Of a stretch of 14,559 bases of DNA, positions 7,381-14,391 are shown in pieces. A model generated the notes under the pieces. That model searched no databases. It was not told where the DNA came from and saw nothing but the letters and a program-made list of their open reading frames with translations. The stretch comes from Fibrobacterota bacterium (GTDB taxonomy: Bacteria; Fibrobacterota; Chitinivibrionia; Chitinivibrionales; JANQEN01): NCBI GenBank assembly GCA_030619215.1, contig JAUXBV010000019.1, positions 1 to 14,559 on the forward strand. Direction: 5' to 3'. Within the stretch, counting starts at the first letter, position 1. Each line of letters begins with the position of its first letter. Both the position numbers and the translations under genes were made by a program.

Positions 7381-8415
7381 GTGAAAAAGCGTGTTTTAGT
7401 GGCAATGAGCGGCGGGGTAGACTCCTCGGTTGCAGCGGCACTGCTTCTTAGCCAGGGGTATGAGGTCGGAGGTATTACAATGGTGTTACCTGTTGGAAAA
7501 GCGCCTGAAGTGGAAGACCCGGCTGTCAGGGATGCCAAAGCTGTAGCAGGCCATCTGGGTATTGAGCATCATCTGGCTGACGTAAATGATATATTCAAGA
7601 GGGGCGTGATTGATTACTTTGTCAATGAATACCGTATCGGCAGGACGCCGAACCCCTGTATACAGTGTAACAAAACAATAAAATTTGGCTACCTGATGGA
7701 GAGAGCGCTGGAACTGGGATGTGATTATCTTGCAACCGGCCATTACGCCCGCATAGTTAATGGTGTTTTAAAAAAGGGGTTGGATACCGGTAAAGATCAG
7801 GCCTATTTCCTGTATGTCCTCTATAGTACGGACATGAAGCGTATACTTTTCCCCAATGGCAATTTGAAAAAGGAGGAAATACGGGAATATGCGCGCGAGC
7901 TGTGCCTTCCGGTTGCAGAAAGGGAAGAGAGCCAGGATATCTGTTTTATCCCGGATGGGGATTATGCAAGATTTCTTGGTGACTATTTCAGTTCACGTGA
8001 AGGGAATATTGTTGATAACCAGGGTAATAAAGTCGGAGTGCATAATGGCATTCACAAATATACGGTAGGCCAGCGCAAAGGACTTGGCGCCTATGGCAGG
8101 AGGATGTTTGTCAAAGATATTTGCCCCGAGGATAACACGGTTGTTATAGCAACGGATGAGGAGTTGCGCTGCGCAAAAGTTGAGATTACTAATTGTATTA
8201 TTGGCCCATTTCAGATTTCACCTGAAAAAAAATACCAACTTCGCATTCGTTACCGCACTTCACAGGTAGGATGTACCGTAAAGGATCATACAGGTAATCG
8301 TATGGTTATTGAAATGCTCAAGCCTGTAAGGGGGATTGCTCCGGGGCAGGCTGCTGTATTATATGATGAGGATGTTGTAATTGGTGGAGGAACTATTGAG
8401 AAAGGTTTTAATTAG
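7381..8415 (+). CDS. mnmA: tRNA-specific 2-thiouridylase MnmA
   Basis: MnmA adds sulfur to C2 of uridine 34 in tRNA-Lys, -Glu and -Gln, adenylating the base with ATP. The start is GTG. The 344-residue protein has the N-type PP-loop SGGVDSS (10-16), GRTPNPCIQCNKTIKFG (87-103), the tRNA-contact motif DQAYFLY (139-145), SQDICFIP (184-191), TVGQRKGLGAYG, and a C-terminal beta domain ending GIAPGQAAVLYDEDVVIGGG. Catalytic cysteines by alignment to E. coli Cys102 and Cys199 are Cys96 and Cys188. Position 93 is Cys where E. coli has Asp, giving a CxxC motif as in many other bacteria. No sulfur-relay genes or cysteine desulfurase lie nearby. The last two codons, AAT TAG, overlap the junction of an inserted repeat element: the stop is TA from the target duplication plus G from the element. 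The reconstructed empty site would end with the same TAG. Confidence 0.97.
   Translation: MKKRVLVAMSGGVDSSVAAALLLSQGYEVGGITMVLPVGKAPEVEDPAVRDAKAVAGHLGIEHHLADVNDIFKRGVIDYFVNEYRIGRTPNPCIQCNKTIKFGYLMERALELGCDYLATGHYARIVNGVLKKGLDTGKDQAYFLYVLYSTDMKRILFPNGNLKKEEIREYARELCLPVAEREESQDICFIPDGDYARFLGDYFSSREGNIVDNQGNKVGVHNGIHKYTVGQRKGLGAYGRRMFVKDICPEDNTVVIATDEELRCAKVEITNCIIGPFQISPEKKYQLRIRYRTSQVGCTVKDHTGNRMVIEMLKPVRGIAPGQAAVLYDEDVVIGGGTIEKGFN
8409..8414. repeat. Left copy of 6-bp target-site duplication TAATTA
   Basis: TAATTA here and at 8636-8641 bracket the 221-bp element. The sequence is itself palindromic, so it could also be read as an extension of the terminal inverted repeats, giving 15 of 16 matching bases. 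The following G is shared on both sides (TAATTAG at 8409-8415 and 8636-8642). Confidence 0.6.
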
Positions 8416-8635
8416 TGTCTGTTACAAGGTGCCCTTTAGGGTAAATATAGCTTGTTTTGAATGTCATTCCGGTATGCTTTTAGGCCGGCAAAGTCCCCTT
8501 TAGGGGGAATCCAGCTTTTTGTGTGTTTCAGTGCATGGATTTACACCTTTGGCGCACTTCGCCCGCCAAAAACATGCGGGTTTTAATCCCTCTTTATGGG
8601 GAAATGACGGGTGTTTGTCAATATTTAACAGAAAC
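8415..8635. mobile_element. 221-bp MITE-like non-autonomous element inserted at the mnmA stop codon
   Basis: The ends are GTGTCTGTTA (8415-8424) and TAACAGAAAC (8626-8635), inverted repeats matching at 9 of 10 bases, flanked by TAATTA on both sides. No gene fits inside. The interior is one large imperfect palindrome built from hairpins: CCGG at 8469-8472 with 8485-8488, TCCCC/GGGGA at 8494-8508, GGCG/CGCC at 8551-8563, CCCGC/GCGGG at 8562-8580 and TCCC/GGGA at about 8587-8602. The centre TGTCATTCC...AATCC with the inverted arm ending near AAATGACG recalls ATTCCC...GGGAAT-type dispersed repeats known in several bacteria. A divergent relative lies at 14392-14559. No transposase is in the window, so the source of mobility is unknown. 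The element may also work as a terminator or mRNA 3'-end stabiliser for mnmA. Confidence 0.65.
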
Positions 8636-8641
8636 TAATTA
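8636..8641. repeat. Right copy of 6-bp target-site duplication TAATTA
   Basis: This matches the copy at 8409-8414. Joining the left flank to this copy gives GGT TTT AAT TAG TAA, so the pre-insertion mnmA would have ended at the same TAG. Confidence 0.6.
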
Positions 8642-8705
8642 GTAAACAACTCAAGCCGGCAGTGGATTATTACAAATGTTTTAATGTTTTATATTATCAA
8701 TCCTA

Positions 8706-8885
8706 ATTCCGAAATCAGAAATCCGAAACAATATTGAAATCTGAAATATATTAAATTCGAAACTGATTGAATACGCTATTCTACATTTGGTAAGTTATTA
8801 TTATAGAAGGATACAAGCTTTATTAATAATGTTTTGTTTATTCATTTTTTCAATAATTTGAAGTTGTTTCGAATTTCGGGTTTAT
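8706..8885. repeat. AT-rich imperfect inverted repeat of GAAAT/CCGAAA units
   Basis: The left arm (8706-8762) carries repeats of a GAAATCCGAAA-like unit: ccgaaatcagaaatccgaaa, then ttgaaatctgaaat and ttcgaaa. The right arm (about 8845-8880) contains the same words on the other strand: its complement reads cccgaaattcgaaacaac, then ttcaaattattgaaa. About 80 bp of AT-rich sequence separates them. No open frame of note is present. Similar GAAATYCGAAA-rich inverted repeats are common between genes in some uncultured bacterial lineages (recollection, not a search). It ends just before the hydrolase start codon. Confidence 0.45.
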
Positions 8886-8894
8886 AATGTTAAT

Positions 8895-9944
8895 ATGAGT
8901 CGAGTTATTAATAAAACAATTTATTTTATATTTATCTTTACCAACTATATTACCTCTCAGCACCAGGGACCGATTCCTCCTATTACCTCCGGGTATGGAG
9001 CTGAGGGCAGCCTTAGCGTGAGAGTAGACAGCATACCTTCAAAGAGCTGGCGGAGAAAACAGATATACCTTTATTACCCGGAACCTACAAAAGAATTAAT
9101 TCCGGCAATTTTATTTCTTAAAGGGATGGGAGTTGACAGTAAAGAAGTATACGGGCATATACTTTCCCATATTGCAACCAAGGGCTATTGTGCGGTGATG
9201 CCGGATTATAAGCTTGCTTCTTTCCCGCACCAGGGAAGAACGTATAAGAAGTTGCTCGCAGAATTGCTCTATGCAGTAACTAAGTTGTCGTCTCTCATTG
9301 ACACTTCACGAATAGGGTTCGTGGGACACTCCTTTGGCGGTGCGGCAATACCTGCATTAACGTGGCAGTGTATTAACAATAAAAAATGGGGCGGCAGGGG
9401 GGCTTTTATGTTTATCATGGCCCCGCATTTTGTATTTGAGATCACGCAGAGTCAACTGGAACGGTTCCCGAAACAGGTGAAGCTGGTAATGCAGGTATAC
9501 GAAGATGATGATTGCAATGACCACCGCATTGCAGCAGACATTTTCAGGACGATTAATATCCCTGCAAGGGAAAAAGATTTTATGATTCTTATGAGTGATT
9601 CCAATGCGGCAGCCGGATATAAGCTGACAGCGGACCATGCGGTTCCCTACAGCAAATTCGATTCGGACGGGGAGGTGGACGGTATGGATTATTACGGCAT
9701 ATACCGTATTTTTGATGCGCTTGCGGAGTATACCTTTACACAAAATAGAGAGGCAAAAGAGATTGCGCTGGGAAACGGAAGCATAAAACAGGGATTTATG
9801 GGAACGTGGCCTGACAAAAGCCCCGTAAAGGAGTTATGTGTCCCGGATAATCCTGTAATGCTGCATTCATGTAAATTTTATTACTTTCACTGGAAGCATC
9901 CGTGGAACCCGAGAAGGAAGATCAGTAAGGCAATTTCCGAATGA
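8895..9944 (+). CDS. Alpha/beta hydrolase, probably exported, substrate unknown
   Basis: The 349-residue protein has a serine-hydrolase layout like chlorophyllase, PAF-acetylhydrolase or dienelactone-hydrolase relatives. Key features are an oxyanion-region strand AILFLKG (71-77), MPDYKLASFPHQGRTYKK (102-119), and the nucleophile elbow GHSFGG with Ser146 (144-149). Candidate triad members are one of the Asp residues in VYEDDDCNDHR (201-211) and His248 in ADHAVPY. The N-terminus (MSRVINKTIYFIFIFTNYITS) is a hydrophobic segment that could be a signal peptide or anchor, but without a clear cleavage site. No Shine-Dalgarno sequence precedes the ATG; the next ATG would remove the signal-like segment and a conserved strand, so this start is preferred. 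The C-terminal 60 residues lie beyond the usual fold and end in a basic HPWNPRRKISK region. An AT-rich inverted repeat lies directly upstream. The stop is 2 bp from the stop of convergent pgsA. An esterase or lipase-like activity is inference. Confidence 0.8.
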   Translation: MSRVINKTIYFIFIFTNYITSQHQGPIPPITSGYGAEGSLSVRVDSIPSKSWRRKQIYLYYPEPTKELIPAILFLKGMGVDSKEVYGHILSHIATKGYCAVMPDYKLASFPHQGRTYKKLLAELLYAVTKLSSLIDTSRIGFVGHSFGGAAIPALTWQCINNKKWGGRGAFMFIMAPHFVFEITQSQLERFPKQVKLVMQVYEDDDCNDHRIAADIFRTINIPAREKDFMILMSDSNAAAGYKLTADHAVPYSKFDSDGEVDGMDYYGIYRIFDALAEYTFTQNREAKEIALGNGSIKQGFMGTWPDKSPVKELCVPDNPVMLHSCKFYYFHWKHPWNPRRKISKAISE

Positions 9945-9946
9945 GG

Positions 9947-10525
9947 TCATACTTTGTCAATCTGGCGATACCCTTCAATTATATACTGAACTCCGGATGC
10001 CAAGGTAAATACTGCAGCAATAATTACGCTCGTTGTAAGGATTATTCCATTCGCTTTAAAAAGAACAATAGTTATCACCGCTGTCTGAAAGAAGGTAGCA
10101 GCCTTACCAAGAATACGCGCCTGTACATGTATTGAGCCCGCAAATAATTTAATGATAAGCGCACCGGCTATCAGAAGGATATCGCGGCTGATGACCAGTA
10201 AAACAAACCAGACCGGCAGGTGGGGGTGAGCCGTTCCAAAAGAGTTCCCGCTTAAAAGAATGAAAGCGGAGACAAGGAGGGATTTGTCCGCAATCGGATC
10301 CAGAATGCTGCCGAGCTTTGTGATCTCGTTTCGTATCCGGGCAAGGTAGCCATCCAAGGCGTCAAGGGAGATTGTCACGAGGAAAACGGCAATGGCAAGA
10401 TAGCGAAAAAGTTCATTGGGACTGTCGAGTTTTACACTGTTCTTAAAATATAGTAACAGGAGGATAAATACGGGGACATTGAATATCCGGATAAAAGTGA
10501 TCTTATTTGCAAATGTTATGAACAT
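9947..10525 (-). CDS. pgsA: CDP-diacylglycerol--glycerol-3-phosphate 3-phosphatidyltransferase (PgsA)
   Basis: PgsA joins CDP-diacylglycerol and glycerol 3-phosphate to phosphatidylglycerol phosphate in the inner membrane, the committed step to phosphatidylglycerol and cardiolipin. The 192 residues contain the full CDP-alcohol phosphatidyltransferase signature D-x2-D-G-x2-A-R-x8-G-x3-D-x3-D: Asp55, Asp58-Gly59, Ala62-Arg63, Gly72, Asp76 and Asp80. The N-terminus FANKITFIRIFNVPVFILLLL matches the usual first helix, and several hydrophobic helices follow. Length is normal. Another CDP-alcohol transferase (for example a cardiolipin or phosphatidylinositol-type enzyme) is possible, but the N-terminal pattern favours PgsA. 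The gene is 141 bp downstream of the radical SAM gene on the same strand; a TATACT hexamer on the minus strand (10546-10551) might give it its own promoter, though no good -35 is seen. No Shine-Dalgarno sequence is evident. Confidence 0.9.
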   Translation of the reverse strand: MFITFANKITFIRIFNVPVFILLLLYFKNSVKLDSPNELFRYLAIAVFLVTISLDALDGYLARIRNEITKLGSILDPIADKSLLVSAFILLSGNSFGTAHPHLPVWFVLLVISRDILLIAGALIIKLFAGSIHVQARILGKAATFFQTAVITIVLFKANGIILTTSVIIAAVFTLASGVQYIIEGYRQIDKV

Positions 10526-10666
10526 GGCAGTATGATGATTTTTAGAGTATAATGAACACTATTAATGAATAATTCGTTTTACTGTTTTTCTCCTGATTCA
10601 GAACGTATCGAATACCGTAGGAGAAATAAAATAATTACTTTATACAAGGCAGCGGAACAGGTTTCT

Positions 10667-11782
10667 CTAAAATGGGTAGCCCTGGACATCAACATTAGTT
10701 AACCCGGCCTCCTTTGCCCATAGTAAAGTTTCCCGGTACTCCTCTTTCGTTATTCTTCTCGCTATTTTGGGGTACTCTTTTGCTTTGAATACCGGAGTAT
10801 ATTGGGACATAATGTTGATATAGGTATCGCGGGGAAGGTTTTCCGCTATCCATTCAATGACCCCTTTAGTCCCGCCGACCCTGTTTGGCATTACAAGATG
10901 GCGTATCATCAAACCGCGCTGCATAATACCATCAGGCGGGGGTTTAGCCACGCCTACCTGACGGCTCATTTCAAGCAAGGAGGCTTTTGTCATTTCAGGA
11001 TAGGTATCTGCCTTTGATGAGTACTTTGATGCCATATCATTGTCGAAGTATTTGAAATCAGGCAGGTAGATGTCAACGATGCCGTCAAGCTTTTTAAATA
11101 TTTCGAGGCGCTCCCACCCGCAGGTATTATATACCAGCGGAAGCCTTAATCCTTTACCCGCTGCAATGTCAAGTGCAAGCAGGATATGCGGGGCGTAGTG
11201 TGTGGGGGTAACAACGTTGATGTTATGGCATCCAATTCTCTGCAGGTCGAGCATCATGCCTGCCAGGTCCTCGACGCTTCTCACTTCACCCATTCCTCCC
11301 TGGCTTATTTCCCAGTTGATACAGAACACGCAGCGCAGGGCGCAGTTTGTAAAGAATATTGTTCCGGAGCCTCCTTGTCCAACCAGCGGCCTCTCCTCAC
11401 CGAAGTGCGGATGATAGGATGAGACTTCAAGTTGAGAGGAGGCCTGGCAAAACCCTCTCTTTCCCTCAAACCGGTTGGTGCGGCACTCGCGGGGGCATAA
11501 GGTGCAGCTTTCCATTATATCCCACAGCTCTTTTCCTCTTCTTTTCAATTCTCCACTTCTATGTAACGACATATAGGCAGGCTCAAAATCTGCACCCATC
11601 TTTTTTTCTCCTTCATTTGCGGAACCCTGTTTATTCTTTTGGTCAAGTGGCTCTTCCGGCAGGTGCCCCTCTTTTTTGCCCTTGTTACAGGCTGCATTTA
11701 TAGAGAGAAAGAAAGAACCAAATCCTGACACCGCTAAACAAAAGCATGATTTGATAAATTGTCTTTTTGATTGTAGTTTCAT
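10667..11782 (-). CDS. PflX-type radical SAM protein with N-terminal export signal
   Basis: This is a 371-residue member of the radical SAM group described as pyruvate formate-lyase activating enzyme homologues (COG1313/PflX type). The [4Fe-4S]-SAM motif is C-x3-C-x2-C with Cys147, Cys151 and Cys154 (TNCALRCVFCINWEIS). An upstream conserved cysteine block, CTLCPREC (93-100) with Cys112 in KRGFCQ, is typical of the group. Other family motifs are HFGEERPLVG, GSGTIFF, HNINVVTPTHYAP, LVYNTCGWE, VDIYLPDFKY and RHLVMPN. The first 65 residues are extra: MKLQSKRQFIKS resembles a Tat motif with Lys-Arg in place of Arg-Arg, then a hydrophobic segment, then INAAC (Cys32) like a weak lipobox, then a charged linker. 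This suggests export, which is odd for an oxygen-sensitive SAM enzyme. Its ATG overlaps the kinase stop as ATGA, so translation is probably coupled. The true substrate is unknown, and no glycyl-radical enzyme is nearby. Confidence 0.87.
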   Translation of the reverse strand: MKLQSKRQFIKSCFCLAVSGFGSFFLSINAACNKGKKEGHLPEEPLDQKNKQGSANEGEKKMGADFEPAYMSLHRSGELKRRGKELWDIMESCTLCPRECRTNRFEGKRGFCQASSQLEVSSYHPHFGEERPLVGQGGSGTIFFTNCALRCVFCINWEISQGGMGEVRSVEDLAGMMLDLQRIGCHNINVVTPTHYAPHILLALDIAAGKGLRLPLVYNTCGWERLEIFKKLDGIVDIYLPDFKYFDNDMASKYSSKADTYPEMTKASLLEMSRQVGVAKPPPDGIMQRGLMIRHLVMPNRVGGTKGVIEWIAENLPRDTYINIMSQYTPVFKAKEYPKIARRITKEEYRETLLWAKEAGLTNVDVQGYPF

Positions 11783-14190
11783 GCTGTTTTTTTATCCAGC
11801 TCATTTCTCACTGCCACGGCAAGAGTTTCCAGGCCATACGGCTTTTTTAAATACTCTCCAACCCCCATTCTTTGAGCTTCCCTGACCCGGTCCGTCTCGG
11901 AGAAGCCGCTGGTAATTATGGCTTTCTGTCCGGGGTGCAGTTTTAGAATTCTTTTATAGGTTTCAAGGCCGTCAATACCCGGATCCAGAATCATATCCAG
12001 TAGTACAAGGTGTGCAGATTTTTCCTTCATATACTCAACAGCCTCTTCGCCGCTGGGAATCCCCATTGGAGAGTAGCCGAGCTTAGACAAAAGGGAACAG
12101 GCAATTTGTCTTTGCTCTTTAATATCATCGATTACAAGGATTGTCTCGCCGTTACCCTTATATTTTTCGATATTGATACTCTCTTCCTTTTTGACAATTT
12201 TCTTCCTGGTTGCCGGGAAATAGAGATAGAACGTGGTCCCTTTTCTTTCAATGCTTTTAACATCGATATATCCCTTATGGTCTTTTACCGTCCCCCAGAC
12301 AACTGACAGGCCCAGTCCCGTACCGAATCTCCCGTCTGTTTTTTTTGTATAGAATGGCTCAAATATCCTTCCAAGGTCTTTTTCGGAAATGCCACATCCG
12401 TTATCGGCAATACTAAGGATAGTATAATCGCCCTCCACAATTTTATCATAACCGAATACCGGAGTGTCCAAATACTGATTGACGGTAGTAATAGTAATTT
12501 TTCCCTTATCAGGTATTGCGGCGGCTGCATTCATAACAAGGTTATGGATTACTTTCGATAAATGTATGGCTGATCCTATAATATTAAACAGGTTCGGCTC
12601 TAAATTTGTTTCAAAGGTGATTTCCGAATAATCAGTCTTAAGCTTCTGATATTCCAGGCTTGAGAAATAATCAGCAGTAATGTCGTTAGGGTTGAGGACT
12701 TCCGTATCAGGGAAGCCCCTTCTTGCCAGTGACAGCAGGTCCTGTACCACAGCAGCGGCTTTTTCGCCTGCCTGTTGTATGGTTAATATAGGTTTACGGA
12801 GAGGGCTGTTATCAGGGAGTTCAAGCAATATCAGGTCGGGATAGCTCACCAGGCTTGCCAGAATATTGTTAAGGTCATGCGCTACACCACCGGCAAGAAT
12901 GCCTACCGCTTCCATCTTTTCAGCTATCCGCAGCTTTGACTGAAGCTTTTCCCGCTCTTCCTGATACTTCTTACTCTCTGTAATGTCCGAGCTGATCAGT
13001 GTGGCAGCCACAACCTTATTGTCAAGCTCCATGGGAACTACCCGGATTTCATACCAGGTAGTATCTGCCCCACCGCGTCCTTTGCCAAGGACTTCACATG
13101 TGCCGGACTTTCCCGTTTGAAAGGCTTTCTCAATAACACCTTTAAGCTCATCGGCATATTCGGCAGCTACATATTTATAGACACTATGCCCAATAGCTTC
13201 TTCCGGCGTCATCTTTGAAACGGTTCGGTTTATTGCAAGAACTGTGCCGTCATGGAGAATACGTACTATTATATCAGGAATGTTTTCAACGAGAAGCCTC
13301 CATCTCTCTTCAGACTCACGCAGCTTATTTTCCGCCAGCTTGGGCTCCGTAATGTCACGGTCAATACCACGATAGCCTCGAAAGTTACCTTTAGCGTCAA
13401 AATTCGGAACGCCACTGGACTCAAGTATTACCATACGTCCATCCTTATGAACATTGCCATTCACCAGCCTTTCAAAGGGCTTCTTCGCTTTAATAAGAGC
13501 ATTGAATTCAGTCCTGATCCGTTTTGCGTCATTCTTAGACATTAGATCAAAGGGTGTTTTACCTATAATTTCATCGGGTTCATACCCCAGAAGGTCCTTA
13601 ACTTTTGGGCTTGAGTATGTGTATACAGAATTCTCATCCACCTCCCAGATCCAATCACTTGTGCTTTCGGTTAAAGCTCTGAAGCGCTCTCTACTCTCTC
13701 GTAATGCCGCTTCCGCTTTCTTGCGCTTGGTAATATCAATAATAATTCCTCTTGTGCCGATGCATTTCTTTTCATACATAATTGGAGTGCCCCGCAAAAC
13801 AGTATTAACTGTTTTGCCATTTTTCTTTACAAGAGTTTGCTCAAATGGACCGGCTGATGATCCGGATAGTACCTTTTTAAAATTATCTTTGACCTGTTTT
13901 TGATCTTCTTGAACAAACAGCTTAAACAGGTCAATGCCTTTTGTGGTAAAATCATCTATGGTATAATCGAAAGCCGCAGTGCCGGCACGGCTGAAAAAGG
14001 TGATTTTTCCCGCAGTGTCGGTTTCAAAAACCAGTACGGGAAATGTGTCAGTCAGGTCATAGAATCTTTTCTGGCTCTCTAAGAGTGATTGTAAGGCCCG
14101 GTTTTCACGTTCTTCAGTTTCAGATAGACGCTTGTGTAAAGCTGCCAGTTCTTCTATTAATTGGTCATTTGACTTGTTTTTGTCTTTCAT
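11779..14190 (-). CDS. Soluble hybrid histidine kinase, PAS-PAS-PAS-HisKA-HATPase-REC
   Basis: This 803-residue sensor kinase has no membrane segment, so it should sense a cytoplasmic signal. A coiled-coil-like N-terminus (8-45) leads into three PAS/PAC units at about 42-156, 165-283 and 292-405; each ends in a D-I-T linker (IDITKRKK, DRDITEPK, SSDITESK). The H box GGVAHDLNNILA gives the phospho-acceptor His438. The ATPase domain has the N box LVMNAAAAI (Asn554), G1 DNGCG (596-600), F box FEPFYTKK and G2 GTGLGLSVVWGTVKDH. The C-terminal receiver (684-797) has Asp688-Asp689, phospho-acceptor Asp732 in LVLLDMIL, Thr760-Ser761 and Lys783 in LKKPYG, so it is complete. No DNA-binding output domain is attached and no phosphotransfer or response-regulator gene is in the window. 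AGAGGT lies 7 bases before the ATG, a good ribosome site. The stop overlaps the start of the radical SAM gene. The kinase core resembles those common in Desulfobacterota (recollection). Confidence 0.95.
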   Translation of the reverse strand: MKDKNKSNDQLIEELAALHKRLSETEERENRALQSLLESQKRFYDLTDTFPVLVFETDTAGKITFFSRAGTAAFDYTIDDFTTKGIDLFKLFVQEDQKQVKDNFKKVLSGSSAGPFEQTLVKKNGKTVNTVLRGTPIMYEKKCIGTRGIIIDITKRKKAEAALRESRERFRALTESTSDWIWEVDENSVYTYSSPKVKDLLGYEPDEIIGKTPFDLMSKNDAKRIRTEFNALIKAKKPFERLVNGNVHKDGRMVILESSGVPNFDAKGNFRGYRGIDRDITEPKLAENKLRESEERWRLLVENIPDIIVRILHDGTVLAINRTVSKMTPEEAIGHSVYKYVAAEYADELKGVIEKAFQTGKSGTCEVLGKGRGGADTTWYEIRVVPMELDNKVVAATLISSDITESKKYQEEREKLQSKLRIAEKMEAVGILAGGVAHDLNNILASLVSYPDLILLELPDNSPLRKPILTIQQAGEKAAAVVQDLLSLARRGFPDTEVLNPNDITADYFSSLEYQKLKTDYSEITFETNLEPNLFNIIGSAIHLSKVIHNLVMNAAAAIPDKGKITITTVNQYLDTPVFGYDKIVEGDYTILSIADNGCGISEKDLGRIFEPFYTKKTDGRFGTGLGLSVVWGTVKDHKGYIDVKSIERKGTTFYLYFPATRKKIVKKEESINIEKYKGNGETILVIDDIKEQRQIACSLLSKLGYSPMGIPSGEEAVEYMKEKSAHLVLLDMILDPGIDGLETYKRILKLHPGQKAIITSGFSETDRVREAQRMGVGEYLKKPYGLETLAVAVRNELDKKTA

Positions 14191-14391
14191 TATAGTTACC
14201 TCTAATTATCATAGATTGTTCATGCATGCATAAAAGGTATTCCAATTGATGGGGATAGAATGAAAGAACTGTGGCTGTATATATCAAGTAATGCGATTGC
14301 GATCACCGAGCAATTACCATGATATAGCTGTTCATTACTATAATGTAAAATATTTTATGGGAGATGTCTTTTATTTTTTTGTGAAATTCAA
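14191..14391. other. Intergenic region upstream of the hybrid kinase gene
   Basis: No gene is seen on either strand. The kinase ribosome site is at 14198-14203 (AGAGGT on the minus strand). ATGCATGCAT at 14222-14231 is a perfect 10-bp palindrome, about 30 bp before the kinase start codon, and could be an operator or chance. A TATGAT hexamer on the minus strand near 14208-14213 is a possible -10 without a convincing -35. The rest is AT-rich sequence with no clear structure. Confidence 0.4.

Noticed and set aside
8683..8736. Short frame of 17 codons starting at ATG 8683 between mnmA and the hydrolase
   Set aside because: It has no ribosome site and its codons come from the GAAATCC repeat, so it is probably noise.
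8415..8894. CRISPR array or tRNA in the gene-free stretch after mnmA
   Set aside because: The repeats are palindromic and not regularly spaced with unique spacers. No cloverleaf could be drawn.
10587..10626. TTTCTCCT ... AGGAGAAA stem downstream of the radical SAM gene as an intrinsic terminator
   Set aside because: The loop is 24 bases and there is no T-run after the stem on the minus strand. A second TTTCTC nearby (10662-10667) can pair with the same arm. Too weak to call.
10526..10666. Dedicated sigma-70 promoter for pgsA
   Set aside because: TATACT on the minus strand is a fair -10, but no hexamer at 16-18 bp spacing resembles TTGACA.
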